This document shows, in pieces, positions 1 to 7,534 of a stretch of 18,609 bases of DNA; the stretch's first letter is position 1, and every line of letters starts with the position of its first letter. A model generated the notes under the pieces. That model worked only from the letters and a program-made list of their open reading frames with translations. It made no database searches and had not been told where the DNA came from. The DNA lies in NCBI GenBank assembly GCA_023807065.1, contig JAJJLU010004104.1, positions 1 to 18,609 on the forward strand. The letters are read 5' to 3'. The stretch is from Isotricha intestinalis (taxonomy: Eukaryota; Ciliophora; Litostomatea; Vestibuliferida; Isotrichidae). Both the position numbers and the translations under genes were made by a program.

Positions 1-708
1 ATTTAAAAGGATTAATTTTAAGATTAAATAATCAAAATATTTCCTATTATTTATCTTTAATTGAAGATTTAAAAAAATTAAAAATATTAAATATAATTGG
101 AAATAATGATGAAAATGAAGAAAATTTATTAAAGAAATATCCTAAATTAAAAGAGAGAAAATATTGTTTTAAGGAATTTAAAATAAATGAAAAAAAAATA
201 ATATAGAATGCATTTGTGATATTAAAGATTTAGAGGAAGAAAATAAAATAATAAATTATAAAAAACAAAATTATAAAGATACTTATTTATATAAAAATGA
301 AAAAGAAGAAGTGAAAAAATATATTGAAATTTAAAGAGACTAAAGATTATAAAATATTAATAAAATTTAAAAGACCTTTAAATGATATGAGAATTATGTT
401 CTATCAATGTTCTTCTTTAACTTCTTTAAATTTATCTAATTTTAATACTAATAATGTTAAATATATGAGGGGTATGTTCTTGGATTGTTCTTCTTTAACT
501 TCTTTAAATTTTATCTAATTTTAATACTAATAATGTTAAAGATATGAGTTATATGTTCTATTGTTGTTCTTCTTTAAATTCTTTAAATTTATCTAATTTT
601 AATACTAATAATGTTATTAATATGAGTTATATATTCTATAGTTTAAATAAAAACTGGGATATAATTACTATTGATAACAACTTATTCAATCTTTTAACAA
701 ATTTATAA
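1..708 (+). pseudogene. Broken BspA-type (DUF285) leucine-rich-repeat gene, 5' end outside window
   Basis: Coding sense continues through three reading frames. The first frame, 3-206, has leucine-rich-repeat-like text and ends at TAG. The second, 203-334, includes CICDIKDLEEENKIINY. The third, 324-518, carries MFYQCSSLTSLNLSNF. After an extra T at about 509-512 the repeat resumes in another frame and stops at TAA 706-708. The repeats have the BspA/DUF285 pattern MFxxCSSLTSLxLSNFxTxxV, a family of surface or secreted leucine-rich-repeat proteins known from bacteria, mycoplasmas, Trichomonas, Entamoeba and other protists. No ATG opens the repeat frame; the longest frame starts only at a TTG. 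Three frame changes in 700 bases suggest a pseudogene, although the homopolymer difference could be a sequencing error. The function of an intact copy is unknown; adhesion or surface binding is the usual family suggestion. Confidence 0.75.
396..630 (+). repeat. Three tandem 78-base DUF285 repeat units
   Basis: The units start at ATG 396, 474 and 553, each encoding 26 residues beginning MF followed by the CSSL motif. Spacing is 78 bases between units 1 and 2 and 79 between units 2 and 3; the additional base is a T in the T-run near 509-512. The units are nearly identical at the nucleotide level (shared core TCTTCTTTAA, then TCTAATTTTAATACTAATAA), so the array is young or homogenised. A fourth, degenerate unit begins at 631. 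Confidence 0.85.
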
Positions 709-780
709 AATTATAATAAAAATATTTTTACATCCTCTTTATTTATACTTAACTCATTTTCTTTTTTTTTAAACATTAAA

Positions 781-1080
781 TCATAAATTAAAATAATTCA
801 ATTTTTTATTATTTTAAACCAAAGTTAAATTCTATTTACTTATTGTTAATAAATCACTATCTTCATTAATAAGACTAAAAATATTTTAAATTCTATTTTT
901 TATTTTTTCTTTCTAAAATCTTTTCTTCTTTAGAATAATATATTTGTATAATTTCACTTTGTTTTTAAAAATAGATTATTTCAATAAAAATTTAGATAAT
1001 ATGTATTTTGAAATTGTTCTTAATCTCATATTTTTTTTATAATCTGTCTAAAAAACAAGAATATTTTGAAAATTATTATT
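781..1080 (-). pseudogene. Probable decayed coding stretch, minus strand
   Basis: This spacer holds coding-like text on the minus strand in successive frames. One frame reads from about 1080 through an ATG at 1029-1027 (MRLRTISKYILSKFLLK, then TAA). A second covers about 964-893 (KQSEIIQIYYSKEEKILE, then TAG). A third covers about 880-781 (FSLINEDSDLLTISK, then TAG and TAA, ending at TGA 783-781). The in-frame stops lie where Gln would suit the text. No family is recognised. In DNA this AT-rich, short open stretches rich in Lys, Asn, Ile and Leu arise easily, so confidence is limited. Confidence 0.35.
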
Positions 1081-1244
1081 TTTCTATTATATAATTTTAA
1101 AGTAAGTAATATATATTTCCCTCTTTTAATATTAATTATTCTTTATCTTAATTAATAACAAAAAAATAAAAATTGTTTTTCTTTTAAATTCCAATTATCT
1201 TTTTTAATTATTTATTTTTTTAAAATAATATATTATTTAAAAAA

Positions 1245-2720
1245 ATGTTAAAGGATACAGAAAAAACAATTCCCCAATATATAATTGATGAAATGATAGA
1301 TTATTTATATTCAAATGGATTGATAATTAAAAATAAAGAAGGAATAGGAGTAAAACATATTCCAATAACTTTATATCCAAGTCCAATAGTAAAATCTTTT
1401 TTTGATAAAATTCAATTTTATCAAATTGCTTTTAATAAAATAATGGATAAAATATCAAGAGATCAACAATATATTGAACAAATATTAACTCCAATTTCAG
1501 AAAAAGATGAATTTATTAAAAAATTACTTGAAATTTCAAAAAAAGTTTCAACATTTGAAAACAAACAAAAAATCCAATGTGGATTTTTTAGAAATGATTA
1601 TATGGTAGATAAAGTAAAAAAATTTATATATCAAATTGAATTTAATACAATTGCAGTTTCAATGTTTTCATTTTCTGATAAATTAAAAAAATTTTATTCT
1701 TTCTTTTCTAATAAATATCCAAATATATATGAAAGATATAAAGACAAAGAAATACCTTTAGAAAAAAAAGATGTGATTCCAGAATTTTCATCAAGTTTAA
1801 TAGAATCAATAAAATTATTTTCTCCTGAAAATTATAAAAATACACTAATTATATTTGTAGTACAAGAAAACGAAAAAAATGTTTTTGATCAAAGAACAAT
1901 CGAAAATGAGTTATATGAGAAATATAATATCTTATCAAAGAGATTAACATTAAATGAAATAGCAAAAAATTGTAAAGTTGATGAAAAAGGACAAATATCT
2001 TATGAAGAAAAAATAATATCTTTATTTTATTTTAGAGCAGGATATACTCCTTCAGATTATAAAGATGAAGAATCATGGAAAGGAAGAGAAATGATTGAAT
2101 TATCAACAGCAATTAAAGTTCCAAATATAAATTTATTTTTAACTACACTCAAAGTTTTTCAATATGAATTAACAAAACCAGATATATTAAAAAAATATAT
2201 TAATGAAGAATTAATATCAAATGATATAATACGTTTCTTCACTAAAATATACTATTTAAGAGATATGGATAAAGAAAAGCAAAAAGAATTATTTAATCAA
2301 ATAACATCAAATCCACATTCATATGTAATAAAACCTCAAAGAGAAGGAGGAGGAAATAATTATTATGATGATAAAATAATTCCTTTACTACCAAAAGATG
2401 ATTCTGAACCAAGTGATGAATTATTAAATTCAATTATTATGGAAAGAATAGAAGCCCCTGAATATGAAACATTAAATTTAATTGATGAAAAAGTTATTGT
2501 AAATACTATTAATAGCGAATTTAGTGTTTATGGTGTGATTATTTCTTCAGATGAGAAAATATATAATATTAATAAAAGTGTTGGATTTTTAGTTAGAAGT
2601 AAAGATAAAAATGAAGGAGAAGGAGGAGTAATACATGGAAGTGGTTGTGTTGATTTACCTTGTTTAATGGATATTAATATTAATAAAGATGATGATAATC
2701 CTATTAGTTATAATTTTTAA
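1245..2720 (+). CDS. Glutathione synthetase (eukaryotic type)
   Basis: The 491-residue protein catalyses the ATP-dependent joining of gamma-glutamylcysteine and glycine to make glutathione, in the cytosol. Eukaryotic GSS is about 475 residues, so this is full length with a roughly 20-residue extra tail. Visible landmarks: the substrate-site segment FFRNDYM (residues 114-120); IEFNT (131-135), whose Glu132 and Asn134 match the Mg/ATP ligands; VQENEKNVFDQRTIENEL (206-223); YFRAGY (262-267); the ATP-grasp glycine loop KPQREGGGNN (363-372, Lys363 and Glu367); and Arg451 before the C-terminal lid GEGGVIHG (457-464). The ATG at 1245 gives an N-terminus that aligns with the family from residue 10 on. 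The lid is usually GGVAAG, so VIHG is a local variation. It is convergent with the ankyrin gene at 3225 and has no intron. Confidence 0.95.
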   Translation: MLKDTEKTIPQYIIDEMIDYLYSNGLIIKNKEGIGVKHIPITLYPSPIVKSFFDKIQFYQIAFNKIMDKISRDQQYIEQILTPISEKDEFIKKLLEISKKVSTFENKQKIQCGFFRNDYMVDKVKKFIYQIEFNTIAVSMFSFSDKLKKFYSFFSNKYPNIYERYKDKEIPLEKKDVIPEFSSSLIESIKLFSPENYKNTLIIFVVQENEKNVFDQRTIENELYEKYNILSKRLTLNEIAKNCKVDEKGQISYEEKIISLFYFRAGYTPSDYKDEESWKGREMIELSTAIKVPNINLFLTTLKVFQYELTKPDILKKYINEELISNDIIRFFTKIYYLRDMDKEKQKELFNQITSNPHSYVIKPQREGGGNNYYDDKIIPLLPKDDSEPSDELLNSIIMERIEAPEYETLNLIDEKVIVNTINSEFSVYGVIISSDEKIYNINKSVGFLVRSKDKNEGEGGVIHGSGCVDLPCLMDININKDDDNPISYNF

Positions 2721-3224
2721 ATAACAGATACTTTTAAGTTAATTTAATTATTTATTTATTGAAGAAAAATTTATTTTATTCTATTTTTAAATTACAATTA
2801 ATAATATTTGAAGTAACATTATTGATATTTAAATTTATTAGATAGATAGATATAATTCAATAAATATCATGAAATTAATATTATATATTATATTGCTTTT
2901 AAATAATTCTTTCTTTATAGTTAGATTTTTATTTAATTAAAAGGAATATTCTCCTATTACTGATATTATTTAATCTTTTTCCTCATTCCTCCTTTATTTA
3001 TAACCTTATTAATATTAAATTCAAAGGAAAATATTTTAAAACAAATTAAATAAATGAAAGTAAGTAATTTTACTTTTTTAAATCAAATTTTACAATATAA
3101 TTTTTAAAAAAGCATTTTGTTCGAAAAAATAAAATCTTAAAGATTGAACAATAATATTATAACAAATCAAATTATCTAAAAATAAAAAACTCCCAAAAAA
3201 AAACCTAATAAAAAAAACAAAAGA
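2721..3224. other. Convergent 3' spacer, no gene called
   Basis: This 504-base AT-rich spacer separates the 3' ends of glutathione synthetase and the ankyrin gene and must hold both 3' UTRs and polyadenylation signals. A short GATA run lies near 2840-2852. The minus strand between about 3000 and 2840 can be read as a coding-like stretch with two TAA codons in frame, but an overlapping frame looks equally open, so I do not call it a relic. No RNA gene is visible. Confidence 0.5.
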
Positions 3225-3788
3225 TTATTCCTTAACAGCATTTTTCAGTAAATTTTCAATTTCTTCATATTTTTCTTTTTCTTTCCTTGACATTTCCCCA
3301 CCTAAGCTTTTCCTTTGATCAACTAATTGAAACTTTAAAAATTCAAAGATATTTTGTTGTGAATGATTCTTATGTAACAAATTAGGATTATACTTTAATA
3401 ATTTTTTAACAAAATCAACTTTTAAATCTAAAGCACATAAAAAGATAGGAGTATTACCAGTTTGATATTCTTCACAATCAACATTAGCTCCTTTATTCAT
3501 AATAAAATCAATAATATCAGGATTAGGACAAACAATACATGCTTCAAGTAATAAAGTTTTATTTTGTCCAAATATATAACTATTAATATCTTCATCAAAA
3601 TCATTTACCAAAGTTTCTAATTCATGTGCTAATCCTCTTCTTAAAATTTTTTCTCTTTTATTTATTTCATTTGTTTCTATTTGTTGTGATGCATTTGGAT
3701 CTGCTTTATCTAATTCAGATTTTTGCTTTTGGTCAGTAATTCTTGAATGCTTATTTGTATTGTGAGGGGTGCTACAACATGCTCCCAT
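3225..3788 (-). CDS. Ankyrin-repeat protein with acylation-type N-terminus
   Basis: The 187-residue protein begins MGACCSTPH. Gly2 followed by a small residue and Cys4/Cys5 is the classic arrangement for N-myristoylation plus palmitoylation, which would place it on the cytosolic face of a membrane. Residues 10-70 are polar and probably flexible. Two ankyrin-type helical hairpins follow at about 76-110 (LLLEACIVCPNPDIIDFIMN, then GANVDC) and 111-145 (GNTPIFLCALDLKVDFVKKL). The C-terminal end (168-187) is a charged helix. A protein this short with two repeats would act as a small membrane-anchored binding module; no catalytic residues are seen. The ATG at 3788 is fixed by the MGACC sequence. 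It lies 71 bases downstream of the next gene on the same strand. The ankyrin and lipidation calls are good; the partner is unknown. Confidence 0.8.
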   Translation of the reverse strand: MGACCSTPHNTNKHSRITDQKQKSELDKADPNASQQIETNEINKREKILRRGLAHELETLVNDFDEDINSYIFGQNKTLLLEACIVCPNPDIIDFIMNKGANVDCEEYQTGNTPIFLCALDLKVDFVKKLLKYNPNLLHKNHSQQNIFEFLKFQLVDQRKSLGGEMSRKEKEKYEEIENLLKNAVKE

Positions 3789-3859
3789 TTTTTATTTTTT
3801 TTATATATATATATTTTTTTTTAGTTTTTTTTAAATTTTTTTTTTGATTTTTTTTTTTT
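3789..3859 (-). promoter_or_regulatory. 71-base almost pure T/A spacer between tandem genes
   Basis: The spacer must contain both the 3' end signals of the 540-residue gene and the promoter of the ankyrin gene, since both lie on the minus strand. Read on the plus strand it is T-runs of 5 to 15 bases, a (TA)n tract near 3802-3812 and only two G residues. On the transcribed-sense strand it is therefore poly(dA) with an AT repeat. No specific motif can be assigned; the poly(dA:dT) tracts would be expected to exclude nucleosomes. Confidence 0.5.
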
Positions 3860-5482
3860 TTAATTTCTGACATCTGTTATATATAAAATTAATAATGTTC
3901 CTTTTCTAATTTGAATTTTTTTACTCCTTGTATAAGTATTTACGCATCCTATGTTTATACATTCATTTGTTGTTGATGATGTTTCAGGGAGAATTTCTAT
4001 ATTTAAATTAAATACTCTATTTATTTTTACTATACCAATTTTAGTAGCTATCATTTTGACTCTATAAAATATAATTTTTAATATATCATATTTTATTTCT
4101 TTAATTTCGAAATTTTTACTAAAACATTTATTTACATAAAAATACATTTCACTGTTTTTAATTAAATTATTTTCATCATTCCATCTTAAAACCATATTTT
4201 CAATTTCACAATCTCTAATTTTATCAAAATTAATATCACTTCTAAAAATGCCTCTTAAATATAATTTTCTTGGAGCATAATCACTTTTTAATGATTGGAA
4301 ATTTATATCTGAAATAACACCATTATTTCCTTCTATTAAATTTATTTTAAAAAATATATAATCTCCTTCACAAAAATATTGAACTGGTGATGAATATACT
4401 AATCTTCTTTTTATATAATTATTATCATCCATTTCTGAACAAAACCATACTGGATAAAATTTATCATTTCTAATATCAAATTTAAATATTTGATGATATA
4501 AATTTGATTTTTGATTTCCTTTCTTCATTTTAAAAGAATATTTTATTTCATATGATATACCATTGTATTTTTTTAATAAAGGATTCTTTTTTATTTTTGA
4601 TTTTAATTCAACATAAAATGTAGAAACATTTTTTCTTCTTTGTTTAATATATTTATTAATTTTAAATTTAAAAGAATTAAACTCAAAAATTTCTTTATAA
4701 TTTTTTTGAAAAGCTTGAATTAAATAAGAAAATTTACTAGTAACAGTAGACATAAATAAATTTTTCATTTTTTTTCCAGAAGACATAATTTTACCATAAT
4801 CATCATATAAAAATGTAAAAATATTAAAAATAATTTTACTATTTAATCTACTAATTTTTTCAAAAGGAATATTTTCATAATTTAAATTACTTTGAACAAC
4901 TTCATTAATAAATTTAAATTTAGGAACACTATCTTGATGTTCTAACATAATAGTATGTTCATCATCTAATAAACCTAAAGCAGAAACATCTGATTTTTCT
5001 TGTGAATTATCATTAAATACATTTTGTGTTTTTTTAACTTTATTATATATTGCAGTTGATGAATTATTTAATTGCATTATTTTACTTAAATTTGTTATTT
5101 GTGATTCTTCTACATTATAATCTTCATTATTTTTCAAATCTTCTGAATCTGAAAAGTGATTAATATTTTCATTCAATATTACATTATTTGATACATTTAT
5201 TTCCTTTTTAATTTGATTATTTCTTAATGTTTCTGAACTTGATGTTCCATCATTTTCTTTTTTTTCATTTTCTGTTATTGTAATATTGTTTTTTAATGTT
5301 GATATATTTTGATAATCATAATTTAATATTAATATATCAGAATTTTTTTCACTGCCACATCTACTTGAATTTTTTAAATTTAATTTTTTCTTTATTCTTT
5401 CTTTATCATTTTCTATTAATCCATCTTGAGTTATAATTTGAAATTGAGAATTTAAAGTATTTAAATTTCCATTTCTTGACAT
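3860..5482 (-). CDS. Protein with F-box-like segment and conserved-looking C-terminal domain
   Basis: This 540-residue protein is not recognised as a named family. Residues 1-165 are Asn/Ser/Glu-rich and probably disordered. Residues 208-250 resemble an F-box: hydrophobic spacing in EKISRLNSKIIFNIFTFLYD, a following Asp-rich turn, then KKMKNLF. This would suggest an SCF ubiquitin-ligase adaptor, but the usual LP at the start is absent, so it is inference. From about 285 to 540 the sequence changes to a dense alternation of hydrophobic and polar residues with aromatics (FKFDIRNDKFYPVWFCSE, YFCEGDYIFFKINL, YLRGIFRSD), which looks like a beta-rich globular domain. This is the likely substrate or ligand-binding part. 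No membrane segment or signal peptide is seen. The ATG at 5482 is the first in frame. There is no intron. Confidence 0.7.
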   Translation of the reverse strand: MSRNGNLNTLNSQFQIITQDGLIENDKERIKKKLNLKNSSRCGSEKNSDILILNYDYQNISTLKNNITITENEKKENDGTSSSETLRNNQIKKEINVSNNVILNENINHFSDSEDLKNNEDYNVEESQITNLSKIMQLNNSSTAIYNKVKKTQNVFNDNSQEKSDVSALGLLDDEHTIMLEHQDSVPKFKFINEVVQSNLNYENIPFEKISRLNSKIIFNIFTFLYDDYGKIMSSGKKMKNLFMSTVTSKFSYLIQAFQKNYKEIFEFNSFKFKINKYIKQRRKNVSTFYVELKSKIKKNPLLKKYNGISYEIKYSFKMKKGNQKSNLYHQIFKFDIRNDKFYPVWFCSEMDDNNYIKRRLVYSSPVQYFCEGDYIFFKINLIEGNNGVISDINFQSLKSDYAPRKLYLRGIFRSDINFDKIRDCEIENMVLRWNDENNLIKNSEMYFYVNKCFSKNFEIKEIKYDILKIIFYRVKMIATKIGIVKINRVFNLNIEILPETSSTTNECINIGCVNTYTRSKKIQIRKGTLLILYITDVRN

Positions 5483-5803
5483 TATACCAATTATTATTAT
5501 TATTAATCAAAAAATATTCTAATTTTTTATTACATTTTCTTATTTTTAATTTTTTAAAATTTAAATCATTTTGTAAAAAAAATTTTATAATGAATTATCA
5601 TTTCAATTAAAAACAAGATAATAATAAAAATATCATAAGTATTCATCAATGAAAATAAATTTGAAGAATGTTGGAGCGGAGAAAATTAAAATGAAGGAAA
5701 AAATTTACCTTAAAAAAGAAAGTAAATATTATAATTGTATGAATAACAAAAAAGAAGTATGATGATAATAAAATTGAAAAATACTTTTTAAATATAAAAA
5801 ATT
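5483..5803. other. Spacer between two minus-strand genes
   Basis: This spacer contains the 3' end of the IQ-motif gene and the promoter of the F-box-like gene. Its only notable content is the small plus-strand reading frame at 5649-5762, described separately. The rest is plain AT-rich sequence with no hairpin or RNA gene I can support. Confidence 0.5.
5649..5762 (+). CDS. Possible 37-residue small ORF, antisense-side
   Basis: ATG at 5649 to TGA at 5762 encodes 37 residues, mostly Lys and Asn (begins MKINLKNVGAEKIKMKEK). It is richer in G than the surrounding spacer (GGAGCGGAG) and uses TTG, AAG, GCG and GAG codons that neighbouring genes seldom use. It is the only small frame in this spacer with both ATG and a clean end, and it uses TGA, whereas the large genes use TAA. 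It could be a translated small ORF, an exon of an unseen gene, or a gene remnant. No family is recognised, and chance is a real alternative. Confidence 0.2.
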   Translation: MKINLKNVGAEKIKMKEKIYLKKESKYYNCMNNKKEV

Positions 5804-7381
5804 TTATTTATATTTTATTAATATTATATTATTAATAAATTCTTTATACAATAAATTTTTTTCATATTTTGTTAAGTTATTATTAATAATTTTTGTTGTA
5901 TAATGAAACATTTCATTCATATCATTATCAAAATTACATAAATTTTCAAAATCTTCAATCAAAGAATTAAATAATCCAACAACTTTTTTAACTTTATAAC
6001 CACTTTTTTTAATATAATTATTAATAATCATTTTTTTTAATTCATGATTTTCTTTATTGTCACCTAAATATTTTTTAACTTTTTTTTTTCTCCAATGTCT
6101 TTGAATTATTTTTGCACTATTTACAACTCTATCTAATTCACTATGATTAATTTCAATTGCTTCAGGATAATTAATTTTTATTTTAGAAACTAAGAATTTT
6201 GAATATTCATTTAATAAATTTTTATTGTGAGGTTGATAATAATCTTTTAATAAATTATTATTTATTAAATATTCATTTAAAAAAAGCATTAATTTTAAAA
6301 TATCATTTGTATTTCCTAAATCATAAGGAAATTTCTTTGAATATATTTTATCTAAAATTTGATGGTAATTTAATTTATCTTTTTCTTTTGAATTAGAAAA
6401 ATTATTATTATGCTTTTTAACATTTGATGAACTATTAATATTCCTTATTAAATTATTAGAATTTGAAGAACCTGAACGAATATAATTAATTGGCTTTTTT
6501 ATTATTTTTGATTCACTTTCTCTTGGTGTACTTGATTGATAATTAAAAGAATAATGTTCATTCAATGAACAATTGAATTTTTGATTAAATATATTTATAT
6601 CTTGTGTATTTTTTATTTTTTGAGTTTGAGAAAATTTTTTTGTTTGATTTGTTATTTTTTTTGATTTTGTTTTTTCATTGTTTAATATTTTTGAATTCGG
6701 TGATATTGTTATTTTATTATTTAAAAATTTTTTATTTATTTTTTCTTTTTTTTCAATATTATTATATTGAAGAGTATTATTTTTCAATATTTTTTTATTT
6801 ACTGTAATACTATTCATTGTTCTAATTAATTTTTCAGGAATAAATTGTGTTTTATTGTTTGAATTATGTTTATTACTTTGAGTTCTTTCAGTTTCTTCTT
6901 CATATCTATTTAATTTTTTAGTGTTACTATTTGATGGAATATTAATAAAATTATTTATATTCAAAGTAAAATTTGTTTTTGAATTATTTTTATGTTCACT
7001 GTTTATTGCTTTATTCATATTATTATCAAGTGATAAAGCAGATTGATGTTTTTTTTTTATTATACTATTATTATTTGTATAACTATCATTATTACTATTA
7101 GTGTTATTATTTAGATTTTTATTTTCTTTAAAATTTAATAAATCATTTAAATCATCTACTGATTTTTTTACTAGAATTCTTAAATCTGAACAATCTTTTT
7201 CTGTCACTTTTTTATATGTATGAGTTTGAGTTAGAGAAGAACTAATTTTTGGAGTTTCTATTTTTGAACAATCTTCATTATTATTTCCTGAAGTATTTTG
7301 AATTGAAATTTTATTTTTTGATGTTTTTTGATTTTGTAGAGTCATTGATTTAGCATTGTTAAAAAAATTAAATGTTTTCAT
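5804..7381 (-). CDS. IQ-motif (calmodulin-binding) protein, Asn-rich
   Basis: The frame is open to 7390, but its first codon there is TTG; the first ATG is 7381-7379, so the protein is 525 residues starting MKTFNFF. Residues 1-335 are Asn/Ser/Lys-rich, low in hydrophobics and probably disordered. A compact region from about 335 to 525 follows: NYHQILDKIYSKKFPYDLGN, a hydrophobic helix (ILKLMLFLNEYLINNNLL), then one IQ motif at 426-431 within AKIIQRHWRKKKVKKYL, followed by charged helices. IQ motifs bind calmodulin or related EF-hand proteins such as centrin, so a cytoskeletal, ciliary or basal-body role is plausible in a protist, but no ciliary domain is visible to prove it. Only one IQ is present, and the C-terminal domain is not one I can name. 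The gene ends 322 bases from the F-box-like gene on the same strand. Confidence 0.75.
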   Translation of the reverse strand: MKTFNFFNNAKSMTLQNQKTSKNKISIQNTSGNNNEDCSKIETPKISSSLTQTHTYKKVTEKDCSDLRILVKKSVDDLNDLLNFKENKNLNNNTNSNNDSYTNNNSIIKKKHQSALSLDNNMNKAINSEHKNNSKTNFTLNINNFINIPSNSNTKKLNRYEEETERTQSNKHNSNNKTQFIPEKLIRTMNSITVNKKILKNNTLQYNNIEKKEKINKKFLNNKITISPNSKILNNEKTKSKKITNQTKKFSQTQKIKNTQDINIFNQKFNCSLNEHYSFNYQSSTPRESESKIIKKPINYIRSGSSNSNNLIRNINSSSNVKKHNNNFSNSKEKDKLNYHQILDKIYSKKFPYDLGNTNDILKLMLFLNEYLINNNLLKDYYQPHNKNLLNEYSKFLVSKIKINYPEAIEINHSELDRVVNSAKIIQRHWRKKKVKKYLGDNKENHELKKMIINNYIKKSGYKVKKVVGLFNSLIEDFENLCNFDNDMNEMFHYTTKIINNNLTKYEKNLLYKEFINNIILIKYK

Positions 7382-7390
7382 TTTTTCCAA

Positions 7391-7534
7391 TCAAATTATT
7401 TTAATCTAATCTTATATTAAATAAATTATTTTTTTGTAAAAAAATGTAAACAAAAATAATAAATAAAACAAAAAAATGAAATATCTTTTTATTCATTATA
7501 AAATTAATTATTCATGATTTAAGAATTTATCTTT
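7391..7534 (-). other. Short spacer upstream of the IQ-motif gene
   Basis: This 144-base AT-rich gap lies between the AP-4 epsilon stop and the IQ-motif gene. It must serve as 3' UTR for one and promoter for the other; no defined site is visible. Confidence 0.4.

Noticed and set aside
203..708. Programmed +1 frameshifting as in Euplotes in the DUF285 gene
   Set aside because: The typical AAA-TAA shift site is absent, the frame steps differ from one break to the next, and the last break is an extra T in a homopolymer.
2840..3010. Minus-strand coding-like stretch in the convergent spacer
   Set aside because: Two overlapping frames look equally open and neither has a start or distinctive composition.
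6199..6807. Two plus-strand frames opposite the IQ-motif gene
   Set aside because: They are antisense shadows of Asn/Lys-rich codons, giving Leu/Ile/Phe strings that mimic membrane proteins.
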